Shown here: positions 18,618 through 26,938 of the stretch, in pieces
Numbering within the stretch: position 1 is the first letter of the stretch
Layout of the letters: each line of letters begins with the position of its first letter
NCBI GenBank assembly: GCA_011523945.1
Contig: WTFU01000102.1
Coordinates: forward strand, 1 to 64,000
Reading direction: 5' to 3'
Source of the DNA: Mariniblastus sp.
Lineage (GTDB): Bacteria; Planctomycetota; Planctomycetia; Pirellulales; Pirellulaceae
DNA: 64,000 bases
Program-made: the position numbers and the translations under genes
Notes under the pieces: generated by a model
The model's input: only the letters and a program-made list of their open reading frames with translations
Told to the model about the DNA's origin: nothing
The model's database searches: none

Positions 18618-19751
18618 TCAAGCTCGGGTACGAAGTGAGATCTGTGACAGAATTTCTGGATTGCGAGCGAGCCCGAAGGCAGTCTGCTCCGAAATCAAAC
18701 GCTGTCGCCACAACCGCGCGAGACTGTCATCGAGGGTCCACATCCCTTCTTCGCTGCTGTTTTGAATAATCGAAGATAGCTGATTTAGGTTCGCGTTGGC
18801 AATTAAATTTGAAATTGCCTGATTGGCATGCATCACTTCGCTGGCCAGCACCCTTTGGGAAATTGCTGCAGGATCAGGTGTTTGGTCCTTAACGACAAGA
18901 CGCGGCAATAAATGTTGAACAACGATTGTTCTCAGTACGGTGGCGACCAGTCGCTGAGCGAGTTCCTGCTCTTCAGCAGGATAGGCGCTGATTAGACGTT
19001 CGATCGCGGTCTTACAATCGCCTGCGTGGAGTGATGCAAACACGAGGTGGCCAGTTTCAGCCGCCGTGATTGCAGTTCGGATCGTTTCGACGTCCCTTAG
19101 TTCGCCCACCAAAATAATGTCTGGATCCTGGCGGACGGCGTCGATTAACGCCTGATGAAAGTTATCTACGTCTACGCCGATTTGCCGCTGGTTTACCAAT
19201 GCTTTTTGCGATGGGTGAATAAACTCGATTGGATCTTCGAGTGTAATAATATGACTCGCTCGTTGGGCATTAATTCGATCGATTAACGAAGCAATGGTTG
19301 TGCTTTTTCCTGACCCAGTCGGCCCAACCACGAGGACTAATCCATCTTTGAGTGAACATTTGTCGTACAGCCTTGGATTCAACCCGAGTTGTTCGAGGGT
19401 GGGGATGGTATTGGAAAGCCGGCGGAAGGAAAAAGATAACTGTCCCTGCCGACGGTATATGTTAAATCGAAATCGATGGTTGCCGTCGATAGAGAACGCG
19501 CCATCAACCGACCCCCGCGAAGCAAGCTGTTTTAGTTGTGGCGGTGAGAGAATTGAGTTTGCGAATGCCTCCGCCAAATTCGAGGTGAACTTATTTTTAT
19601 CAAGCACAGGGAAATCAGCTTTATTCAGCATTCCATCGATCCGGAAATGGATCGGTTCTCCAACCGAGCAATGGATGTCCGAAGCGCCAGAATCAATAGA
19701 ACTTTTTAAGAGGTCGTTTAAAAATTCAGAGGATGATTTAGCGGGCGTCAT
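18618..19751 (-). CDS. pilT: PilT-type retraction ATPase
   Basis: A 377-residue secretion ATPase of the PilT branch. It has an N-terminal PAS-like part (ASDIHCSVGEPIHFRIDG), Walker A GPTGSGKSTT, TLEDPIEF, and Walker B DPDIILVGELRDVETIRTAITAAETGHLV, the wording specific to PilT rather than GspE. There is no tetracysteine motif. In type IV pili PilT depolymerises the fibre and gives twitching motility or DNA uptake. Pure type II secretion systems lack it, so its place inside the operon argues that the machine can retract. It precedes gspE by 10 bases. Confidence 0.9.
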   Translation of the reverse strand: MTPAKSSSEFLNDLLKSSIDSGASDIHCSVGEPIHFRIDGMLNKADFPVLDKNKFTSNLAEAFANSILSPPQLKQLASRGSVDGAFSIDGNHRFRFNIYRRQGQLSFSFRRLSNTIPTLEQLGLNPRLYDKCSLKDGLVLVVGPTGSGKSTTIASLIDRINAQRASHIITLEDPIEFIHPSQKALVNQRQIGVDVDNFHQALIDAVRQDPDIILVGELRDVETIRTAITAAETGHLVFASLHAGDCKTAIERLISAYPAEEQELAQRLVATVLRTIVVQHLLPRLVVKDQTPDPAAISQRVLASEVMHANQAISNLIANANLNQLSSIIQNSSEEGMWTLDDSLARLWRQRLISEQTAFGLARNPEILSQISLRTRA

Positions 19752-19804
19752 TAGTCTCTTCCAACGATAGGCAGTATGCCATGCTTGATTTTAAGTTTCG
19801 TTCA

Positions 19805-20419
19805 TTAAATAACGAAAACGATCGTCCACATTTTCTGGGTTTTGTTTTCCGGGTCTGGTTTCATTGTAATCGAAACGGGAATGATGCTTTTGGCAACGGT
19901 GTTGACATCGGTTAGAAATTTTAACACGTCAAAAAAAGCACCTTTGACTTCCACCGGCCAAAATTCGACCGGTTCCTGAACTGCTTGTTCGTTCATCATT
20001 TCAAATAAATCACGCATGTACGACGACACTGTCATACTGTCGGTGCCACCTTGCGAGACAATTGAAAGATTGTAATCACGCATCAGTTCGGTGATTTTCT
20101 CGAACGTTTCGAGGCGGGATTTCCGGCTTCTCCAGCTCTGGCTAAGTTCTCTGATTTGTTCTTTGGAGCTTGACTCTCTCGTTCTTAATCGTTCCAGACT
20201 CTGTTTCTCGTTTTCGAGGTACTGTTTCGAAAGTTGAGCGGCCTCCTCTGAAACTGCTGCCTGCCTCGCAGTATTGTACTCGGCCTCAATTTTCGATTTT
20301 TCCTGACGCAAAGGAATGGCGAATACAACGGAGTAGACCGCCAATATCAAAGCAGCCGGGAAAAGCATCAGCAGAAACCGTTCGCGTTTTGAATTATCTT
20401 TGAGTGGTGTGATCGCCAT
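19805..20419 (-). CDS. PilO/GspM-like alignment-complex protein
   Basis: A 204-residue bitopic inner-membrane protein. It has a short cytoplasmic start, one membrane helix (FLLMLFPAALILAVYSVVFAIPL), a periplasmic coiled coil (about 40-110) and a small C-terminal alpha/beta domain (about 115-204). This is the PilO/GspM plan; sequence similarity is low, as is normal for the family. It follows the PilM/PilN-like gene, again as in pil operons. A 19-bp tandem repeat sits in the gap before its start. Confidence 0.7.
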   Translation of the reverse strand: MAITPLKDNSKRERFLLMLFPAALILAVYSVVFAIPLRQEKSKIEAEYNTARQAAVSEEAAQLSKQYLENEKQSLERLRTRESSSKEQIRELSQSWRSRKSRLETFEKITELMRDYNLSIVSQGGTDSMTVSSYMRDLFEMMNEQAVQEPVEFWPVEVKGAFFDVLKFLTDVNTVAKSIIPVSITMKPDPENKTQKMWTIVFVI

Positions 20420-20471
20420 AAAGATTGGTGAGGATAAAAGATCAAGTAATGGTGGTATGTGATCGCGATCG

Positions 20472-20509
20472 TTAACTGGTACGAGACTTATTAACTGGCA
20501 CGAGACGTA
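20472..20509. repeat. Two tandem copies of a 19-bp unit
   Basis: TTAACTGGTACGAGACTTA is followed directly by TTAACTGGCACGAGACGTA, with two mismatches between copies. It lies in the gap between the PilMN-like and PilO-like genes. It may be a recent slippage duplication; no regulatory role is evident. Confidence 0.8.
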
Positions 20510-20518
20510 AGTAGATGG

Positions 20519-21868
20519 TTAGTTGGTTGTCATTCGATTCTTTTTCCGAGGCTGGACCGCCGATTCGAACGGCCCCGTTTCCGCTAACAAAATTTTATAA
20601 TCCCAGGGACCGCCTGTTGTTAGTTTTTGCTGGCCTTCCTGTCGCGCGGGATTGACTGCCCAGCCCAGTTTGACCGATCGCTCGCGAAGGCTTTTTGCAA
20701 GTCCCTGAGCGGCTTCTCCATTAAGGGAGACTCCTGAAATGAGAATCCCCTCTTCCGTCCCCTCAACTTGTTCAATCACGAGGTCTTCGGTTCGCATTTC
20801 GATGAGTAATTCCAGGAGTGTGGCAAAGCGATTGTTTTGGCTTTCAAGAAAAAAAGTAATTCGTTTCAGGTCATCGCCAAGCGCGGTAACTGCCGTTTCG
20901 ACTTCCGCTCGCTTTTCTAAAATTTGAATCAGTTGGCCGTCGTTTTTCTTCTTTTCGGCGGCCGGTGCTTCGAGTTCAGAAATTTTAGCTTGTAAATTTT
21001 TGTTGTATTGTTGGACATATTGTGCGTGCCAGAAACAAAATCCAACAACCAGCAGAGCGATGATCCCTGAAAAAATATGTCGAATTGGGCGGGTTGGCGT
21101 GCGATCAAAATGTCTAAGCCGTGGGGCAAGGATTGAGTCCAGACGTTTTCGGTAGTTATTAGCGACGATTCCGGCCCAGCGTTTTACGGTCGCGTCGTCT
21201 GTTAAATTCTCAAATGTCGCATCCTCTTCATCCAGATCGATATTTTGGCTGCCAGTGAGAATCGGTTCACTGGATACGAGCGGTTCGGATGATCGTTGTT
21301 TGACCTGTTCCAGTCGCGTGGAGTTGTCCGTGAGGTGGAAAACCAAGTCCTCCCATACCTCAAGCGTTCGCCGGTTGCTTCTGGCATCCGTGTCCGCAGC
21401 GAAACCAGATGGGTGGGCAATCAGAGTGTCGCGGCAGCCAAGGGATTCGAGGTGCTCATTGATCGCGTCTAGATCAGCATTTCTAATTGCGCTAACCCAA
21501 AACTTTTGATAGTCATCCTCGACCCCGAGATTCGTTGAAGCGAGCGAGATTTCGTCGATATCGATACCCGATAGAGTTTCCGCTTCAAACTTAAGGACTT
21601 CCTCGAGATCGGCCGGCTCAATTCCACTTACGCTAAGTTTTGGAAGGAGGACGATCTGCGACCAAACATCGGCTGAGAGTACCAACGTCTTGCTGCCCAG
21701 TCTCGGCTGGTTTTGAGTGACCTGAATGATGGCCTCATACAAAGTCGACTCGACATCTACCGTTTCCTGTAGGTAAAAGCTGGGTTGGGAGATGTCCTTG
21801 CCAAAATCGGCGCGCACCATCTGTCGATCAAAAAAAAGCAGAATCGATATGTCTGATCGTTTGGCCAT
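20519..21868 (-). CDS. PilM-PilN / GspL-like fusion
   Basis: A 449-residue protein combining a cytoplasmic actin-like PilM/GspL domain (about 1-270), one membrane helix (HIFSGIIALLVVGFCFWHA, about 290) and a periplasmic coiled coil plus small alpha/beta domain (about 310-440) like PilN or the GspL periplasmic part. Fusion of the two functions in one chain is the GspL plan. It should recruit the assembly ATPase to the platform. It is downstream of the three prepilin genes. Confidence 0.7.
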   Translation of the reverse strand: MAKRSDISILLFFDRQMVRADFGKDISQPSFYLQETVDVESTLYEAIIQVTQNQPRLGSKTLVLSADVWSQIVLLPKLSVSGIEPADLEEVLKFEAETLSGIDIDEISLASTNLGVEDDYQKFWVSAIRNADLDAINEHLESLGCRDTLIAHPSGFAADTDARSNRRTLEVWEDLVFHLTDNSTRLEQVKQRSSEPLVSSEPILTGSQNIDLDEEDATFENLTDDATVKRWAGIVANNYRKRLDSILAPRLRHFDRTPTRPIRHIFSGIIALLVVGFCFWHAQYVQQYNKNLQAKISELEAPAAEKKKNDGQLIQILEKRAEVETAVTALGDDLKRITFFLESQNNRFATLLELLIEMRTEDLVIEQVEGTEEGILISGVSLNGEAAQGLAKSLRERSVKLGWAVNPARQEGQQKLTTGGPWDYKILLAETGPFESAVQPRKKNRMTTN

Positions 21869-21984
21869 TGTCAGTGTTAAAATATAGCGATTTGGGGATT
21901 GCCCAGATGGCCGACTCCCGTTGCCGCGCTTTAATTGATGAAAAGCGTGATTGGTTTCGAGGCGAAGTTAATATTGGAGTTGTC

Positions 21985-22881
21985 TTATTCGTTGATAGCC
22001 GACGCTCGTGATTGAAAATCGAAAACGACGGGTGGACTGTTGGGAGTGATTTGCAGGTATTTTATTTCCCGTTTCCCGTTAACGTCGGCGACAATGGCAC
22101 GAAAGCCAACTGGAACGCCGCGGAATAAAAAGGACCCAGGCTGTTTGTCTTCATCGTCATATACGGCGAGTGACGTCAAGGAGGAATTTGGGTCCGGGCT
22201 TAACAATGCAATCCGAACGGTAGCACTTTCAGGACGATCGAGGAGGACTTTGCCGGTTACTTCAACTTTTCCGCCTGACAAATTCGCTGCCAGCACCTGT
22301 GGTTCGGTTTGATTGTTAGATAACGGGATCGTTATTTGCAACTGCCTGAGAGTTCCCGTTTCGTCGACGACCGGTTCTGGAGGCCGCCCCCATGGATCGA
22401 CGAGTTGGTTTGTCCCGATGGGAAGTTGCAGGTAGGGGCCTCTCCAGCCACAGGGAAGTCGAATAGTGGAGTAGTCCACTGGTTGCTCCGGGCCGGCTCG
22501 GAATTGAAAGGGGAATTGAATTGCAAGTTGGTTTTCGTTTGACCACAATTCGCCCAGCGACAGAAACTCCTCGGAGTCTTCATCACTGGTTGCAATTCGT
22601 GGAAACCGTCCGACATCAGCGACGAATCCCGAAACGATTGGCGTCCCATCGAGCTGGAATTTTTGGGAGGGGCCGAGTGTGGCAACTTTAATTTCTTCAA
22701 GCAATCTTGCCGCCGAGTCAAATCTCTCGCTATCGACTTGGGGTTGCAGTGACTGAACAGCAACGGTTGCTACGATGGCTAAAATAACGAGTACTACCAT
22801 CAGCTCAAGAAGAGTCAATCCGGAACGGAACCGCCGATGCGGGATGAAACGACGAGGTTGGGCTGAGCAAATGGGGGCCAT
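21985..22881 (-). CDS. Prepilin-like protein, GspG-like (prepilin C)
   Basis: A 298-residue protein with a basic leader and the type III signal FRSGLTLLELMVVLVILAI: cleavage after Gly, then a hydrophobic helix with Glu at +5. The mature part has SERFDSAARLLEEIK and WRGPYLQLP...VDPWGRP, the WGxPY and PWGxP signatures of major pseudopilins (GspG). A C-terminal extension of about 100 residues (beta-rich, ending near IKYLQITPNSPPVVFDFQ) is unusual for GspG. First residue after cleavage is Leu, not Phe. Confidence 0.85.
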   Translation of the reverse strand: MAPICSAQPRRFIPHRRFRSGLTLLELMVVLVILAIVATVAVQSLQPQVDSERFDSAARLLEEIKVATLGPSQKFQLDGTPIVSGFVADVGRFPRIATSDEDSEEFLSLGELWSNENQLAIQFPFQFRAGPEQPVDYSTIRLPCGWRGPYLQLPIGTNQLVDPWGRPPEPVVDETGTLRQLQITIPLSNNQTEPQVLAANLSGGKVEVTGKVLLDRPESATVRIALLSPDPNSSLTSLAVYDDEDKQPGSFLFRGVPVGFRAIVADVNGKREIKYLQITPNSPPVVFDFQSRASAINE

Positions 22882-22953
22882 CTCATTGGTCCTCGGTATG
22901 GCTAGGCCAGTGTTTCGCGAGCCGACTTCCTAGAACCGATCTCGATCCCGGTA

Positions 22954-23610
22954 TTACTTGCGGTTGTCAGGGTAGCGGAGAAACATTACCAGGTCGTCAC
23001 CACACTCTGAAAGGGTGAGTTCACTGACCTCGTTTTCGCCCGGTTTCATATTTGTGATGTCATCGGGCGTTTCAATTTCTCCATTGGGGCCAGCTGAAAC
23101 GACGCGGATAAATTTTGATTCCGTTTGGTTGATGGTTCCGTCCTGATCAAAGTCCACCTGTAACTCAAGTTCATTTCCCCAGCCGTCAACGATCGTGGGT
23201 TCACCTGTTTTGTTACGGCCCGTCGCGTGCACGTAGGGACCATGCCAGCCGATCTTGTTAACGGGATCGTAGTTCTTAAGCTCGGGTGCGGCTTCCTCCA
23301 TATGCTCTGGAGCGTCCTCTTTAAGTAGATCGTTAATTTTCCGCGGGAGCGCGTTTGTTTTGTGCGATAACGACTCTATTACTCCGTCTTCACCGGCCAT
23401 TGCCTCACGGACGGTGTTCATCGTTGCCTGCGTGGCAATCTCGACAGGGCTATCAGCCTCTCCAGTGGGCGAGGCTATGTCAATGTTGTCGAAGGTCGGG
23501 AAAATAATCAAAGCAGTTGCGATTAAAATCACGAGCACGACTAGTAACTCAAGAAGAGTCAAACCACCCCTGTTCAAACTGCGATGTGTGTGTGTATTGA
23601 ATTTGACCAT
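22954..23610 (-). CDS. Prepilin-like protein (prepilin B)
   Basis: A 218-residue prepilin. A leader ending in RGG is followed by LTLLELLVVLVILIATALII. The mature part has WHGPYVHATG and VDGWGNELEL, again the GspG-like WxGPY and DxWGN pattern, then VDFDQDGTINQTESKFIRVVSAGPNG, where Asp residues could form the calcium site seen in GspG pseudopilins. It is encoded 72 bases before the next prepilin gene. Confidence 0.85.
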   Translation of the reverse strand: MVKFNTHTHRSLNRGGLTLLELLVVLVILIATALIIFPTFDNIDIASPTGEADSPVEIATQATMNTVREAMAGEDGVIESLSHKTNALPRKINDLLKEDAPEHMEEAAPELKNYDPVNKIGWHGPYVHATGRNKTGEPTIVDGWGNELELQVDFDQDGTINQTESKFIRVVSAGPNGEIETPDDITNMKPGENEVSELTLSECGDDLVMFLRYPDNRK

Positions 23611-23641
23611 AATTTGTTACCAACACGAATACAGTTGCAAG

Positions 23642-24439
23642 CTAATCCGTGTAATAGTCCTCCAGTTCCTTGGAGACGCTGTGAATTCCATCTCGCCCGG
23701 GGATTGCGGCGCCGACGTAACGTGCAATCGACTTAAGTTCGTCAACAGATCTGATTTCGACGAGCAATAAATAGCGCGAGTACATGTCGTCAGGACTTTG
23801 TTCGCGGCTATCTGAAAAGTGGACCGGGCTTTCCGAGAAAGCAGCCCTTGCACCGGCGCCGACCATCGAACATTGCTCACCCAATCCAACCACAATGTAC
23901 TTTGCATTTTCTGCCGGTTCCAAATTCCAGTCTTGTGGAAGAATGGTTGTTGCTGAATCGTCACTGAGGCTACAAACGTTCGAGTCAGTGCCAATTTCCA
24001 CGGGCGTTTGATCGTGGGAGTTGTAAGTCGCGTTAATTGTCTCTGCCGCCGCAGGCACGAGTTCGGTGATACCGATTTCGCGAAGCGCACCTACATCGGC
24101 GACACTCAAATTAGTTGTCTCGAAGATCTCCGACCCGCCAATGTAACTGGGGATACTGCCATCGAGTGAGTCAGACCCGGCAACCAAAGCATCGAAGCGG
24201 TTCCCAATTTTCCCTTGAGAAAGTAGTGAACTACGTCGAATGGTCGCATCAATCTCCGGTATGTTCGAGGCAGCCGTCGCGACCTGCGTTCTTTTTAGCA
24301 TTCCAGGCAAAGTTGAAACAACGATTCCACCAAGGGCGATTAGGATGGTAAGGACTACCAATAACTCCAGCAGCGACAGACCGGATCGAACGGTGCGTCG
24401 AGTTGGATAATTTTCGCTTTGAGTGTTGCTTAACATCAA
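23642..24439 (-). CDS. Prepilin-like protein (prepilin A), first gene of the secretion operon
   Basis: A 265-residue prepilin. The leader ends in RSG and is followed by LSLLELLVVLTILIALGGIVV. The mature domain is not clearly GspG-like: it lacks WGxPY and carries several Cys residues (near SNVCSLSD and EQCSMVG), which may form a disulfide. It could be a minor pilin or tip subunit. It is the first minus-strand gene of the eleven-gene operon; the promoter is expected in 24440-24765. Confidence 0.82.
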   Translation of the reverse strand: MMLSNTQSENYPTRRTVRSGLSLLELLVVLTILIALGGIVVSTLPGMLKRTQVATAASNIPEIDATIRRSSLLSQGKIGNRFDALVAGSDSLDGSIPSYIGGSEIFETTNLSVADVGALREIGITELVPAAAETINATYNSHDQTPVEIGTDSNVCSLSDDSATTILPQDWNLEPAENAKYIVVGLGEQCSMVGAGARAAFSESPVHFSDSREQSPDDMYSRYLLLVEIRSVDELKSIARYVGAAIPGRDGIHSVSKELEDYYTD

Positions 24440-24765
24440 AATCGTGATCCGCTAAAACTTAATCCGCTCAATCGGAAAACCGTAACGTCGTGATTAACGA
24501 GAGCCGGGGGTCGCGAGGACCGGTTTTGCCCTAATTATTTTTTCGGCTCGAATTACGCCGAGATCGAACCTACAGCATTTTACCTTACTTATCCGAGTAA
24601 TAACGATTTTACGATCGATCGCTACAAACTTTACGACTGTGGGGCAAAGAGCCCCCCTCGATTGGTTGGTATTCGACCCTTGTAGGGAAACCGCCGCGCA
24701 AGAAAGCTAGCAACCGAGCATTTAAGGGAAAAGTGAGTAAACTCACTTACCTAAGAAATACTTGT
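24440..24765. other. Intergenic region upstream of the secretion operon
   Basis: No gene was found. It should contain the promoter of the prepilin operon (minus strand) and, at its right end, a hairpin at 24731-24748 that serves the neighbouring peptidase gene. No match to a known RNA family was recognised. Confidence 0.5.
24731..24748 (-). terminator. Possible terminator of the PepX-type peptidase gene
   Basis: An 8-bp perfect stem (AAGTGAGT / ACTCACTT) with a 2-base spacer lies 18 bases after the stop of the minus-strand gene at 24766. On the minus strand it is followed by TTTTCCCTT. The stem is short and AT-rich, so strength is uncertain. Confidence 0.5.
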
Positions 24766-26658
24766 TCAGTTTTTGTTTGAAACCGCTTTCTCAAAGGCTG
24801 TCGTTCCGCCGACGACCGGAATTTCCAGCGTAGTGCTGCTAAGGTCAATTGTCAGTTCAGTTCCCGCATCAGGCCAAAGCGTAAATTCTCGATCGCTTGA
24901 GAAAATCATCAATCCAATCTTTTGTCCGGCCGGGATGATTTGATCATCCGGTTCAAGTTCAAAACTGAGTTCGTAGAATTCGCCTGGAACCAGCGGATTA
25001 CTTTCGGTAATCGAGACGTTGTTTTGAGGGTCGGCCCACCCACGTGTGATGATGTTGTCATTAATTTTAGACGAGTCACTGAATGGAAGTGAAACTAGCC
25101 AAATAGAAAGGTTGGCGGCTGGTTTGTTTGCGGCGAGCTTAATTTTTAAGGTGGAGGTTCCCGAAAGATGGACGGGCTCTTTCAGAGTGGCAGTCGCGTA
25201 AAGCAACCGATTATCGGAATCGGCCGACTGAGCCAGTTTTTTTCCGCTAAACTGGACATCGTCAATCAGCGTTTCTTGACCTTGACCTCTTGACTTTCCA
25301 GCGATTTCTAAAGAACCGGTGGTCTTTCCACCTTTTCCAAGCATCAATAACACGGGAGCAGCATCGGGGTTGGGATAGTCTTTATAAGGCGTTGGGTTTT
25401 GTGGACGAGCATCTTCTCGAACCACCCAGGCTTTGGCATCTTTTTCGACGTCATTTTCTATTCCGTGGAGATAGCGAGTGAACCATCGATTCATCAATTT
25501 CATAGGGACATAACCACGATGGCCTCCTTGATGGAGATAGGTTTGAAGCGGCACCCCTTTCGCTTTCAGTTTTTCATGAATTCGAATGGTATGGCTTGGC
25601 ATCACATTCCAGTCGTTAAAACCGTGTGCCATTAAAGTTGCGGCTTTGTAATTGTCGAGAGCGTTTGCGTAGTCGCGGCCGGCCCAAAAATCGTTGTAGT
25701 CTCCTGTCAAACGATCCTGATTATTCGCCATCTCTTTGTCGCGAACCTCACAGTCGCAATGTTCTCGTTTTTCGGGGGCGCCGCTATGGATGAAATTGTA
25801 CAGCACATCAATGTCTTCCCCCATGTAACCACCGGGGTGTCGAACGAGTCCATTGGCGCGGTAGTAATGGTAGTACGAGGTGTTCGGGGCAATTGGAATG
25901 ATAGCCTCGAGCCCTTCCACTCCTGTTGTTGCAGCGGCAATTGGTAGCGTTCCGTTGTATGAGGTTCCCGTCATGCCAACTTTGCCGGTACACCAAGCCG
26001 CGAGAACTTCGTCTGAACCATCTGGAGTGGTGTAACCTTTAGCGCGTCCGCACAACCAATCGACAACGGCTTTAGGGGCTAATGATTCATTGATCCCGCC
26101 GACCGTCGGACAACCCTGTGAAAGTCCTGTTCCAGGGGAGCACGAATGGACAACGGCGAAGCCTCTGGGGATCCACGCCCTGTGATGAGATTGGCTTATA
26201 AAGGGGCGTTGGGTTTTGGTTGTGATTTGCGGTGGGTTGTTTCGCTTAGGTGGCACTTCTCCAAGTTCATGCTTTGGATTCCACATGTACTCTTTTGAGG
26301 TTGAACTGACACCCGCAAAGTAAGGACTGGTGACGTATACTACAGGAACCTTGAGGCCTTCAGTCTCCGTTTGTTTCTGGCGAGTCACAGAAACATGCAT
26401 TCGGTCGGGTGAGCCATCCTGATCGGAATCAAAATCTGTTTGAACCCAAAGATCATGGGTAATCCAGTCTTTGGGGTTTTTAAATCCCTCAACTTCTTGA
26501 GCTTCCCCGTCTTTAAATTGAGGCACTGATTTCTCTTGAGCGTCCTTTTCTTGAGCGTCAACCCGTGGTGCTTGAATGGCTAACAGAACGAATGCTGTTA
26601 AACAGATGCTACAGATGCTGAAGCTAAAACTCGCTCGTAAATGGCAATTGAATTTCAT
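24766..26658 (-). CDS. Exported Xaa-Pro dipeptidyl-peptidase (S15/CocE family)
   Basis: A secreted alpha/beta hydrolase of the PepX/CocE group. It has 630 residues with a signal peptide (cleavage near VDA at 33-35), the catalytic domain at about 65-400 and a C-terminal jelly-roll PepX_C domain at about 410-620. The triad is visible: Ser233 in TGTSYNG, Asp349 in HGFNDWNV and His380 in HQGGHRG. It should remove X-Pro dipeptides or hydrolyse related esters or amides outside the cytoplasm. A DxDxDG stretch near 77-81 (DSDQDGSPD) may bind calcium. It stands alone between two hairpins. Confidence 0.88.
   Translation of the reverse strand: MKFNCHLRASFSFSICSICLTAFVLLAIQAPRVDAQEKDAQEKSVPQFKDGEAQEVEGFKNPKDWITHDLWVQTDFDSDQDGSPDRMHVSVTRQKQTETEGLKVPVVYVTSPYFAGVSSTSKEYMWNPKHELGEVPPKRNNPPQITTKTQRPFISQSHHRAWIPRGFAVVHSCSPGTGLSQGCPTVGGINESLAPKAVVDWLCGRAKGYTTPDGSDEVLAAWCTGKVGMTGTSYNGTLPIAAATTGVEGLEAIIPIAPNTSYYHYYRANGLVRHPGGYMGEDIDVLYNFIHSGAPEKREHCDCEVRDKEMANNQDRLTGDYNDFWAGRDYANALDNYKAATLMAHGFNDWNVMPSHTIRIHEKLKAKGVPLQTYLHQGGHRGYVPMKLMNRWFTRYLHGIENDVEKDAKAWVVREDARPQNPTPYKDYPNPDAAPVLLMLGKGGKTTGSLEIAGKSRGQGQETLIDDVQFSGKKLAQSADSDNRLLYATATLKEPVHLSGTSTLKIKLAANKPAANLSIWLVSLPFSDSSKINDNIITRGWADPQNNVSITESNPLVPGEFYELSFELEPDDQIIPAGQKIGLMIFSSDREFTLWPDAGTELTIDLSSTTLEIPVVGGTTAFEKAVSNKN
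26531..26560. repeat. 15-bp tandem duplication within the PepX-type gene
   Basis: Two 15-base units sharing TCTTGAGCGTC encode the repeated DAQEK of the linker just after the signal peptide (residues about 34-43). In-frame slippage in a tolerant linker is the likely origin. Confidence 0.75.
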
Positions 26659-26842
26659 GAAAAGGTGCTCGTTGACCGGAGGTTTTGTGTTCGGGTTAAG
26701 CTTTTAATTTATCACTCACTTTGCCACTTCTCAACTCATTCCGTGTGGAACTGAAAGATCGTTAACATATTGTCGAAGTAAATCCGGTTCACGATCTGCA
26801 ACTCTCAGTTTCTTCGACTGGTATGGGATTATTGTTAAACGA

Positions 26843-26872
26843 AAACGCCAGCCCGAATTCGGACTGGCGTTT
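26843..26872 (-). terminator. Intrinsic terminator after the TlpA-like gene
   Basis: A 15-bp stem with one mismatch (AAACGCCAGCCCGAA / TTCGGACTGGCGTTT) lies 66 bases beyond the stop at 26939. On the minus strand it runs into TTTTCGTTT. There is no unpaired loop in the strict pairing, so the apex must open by a few bases. Confidence 0.8.
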
Positions 26873-26938
26873 GGTCGCGGTTGACAATATTTGAATTAGA
26901 GGAGTTTGGGGCGAAGAACGGTTGACTCAATTGAATTT

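Noticed and set aside
24440-24765. Possible tRNA or structured RNA because of a GGTTCGATC-like stretch
   Set aside because: No cloverleaf could be built around it; flanks do not pair.
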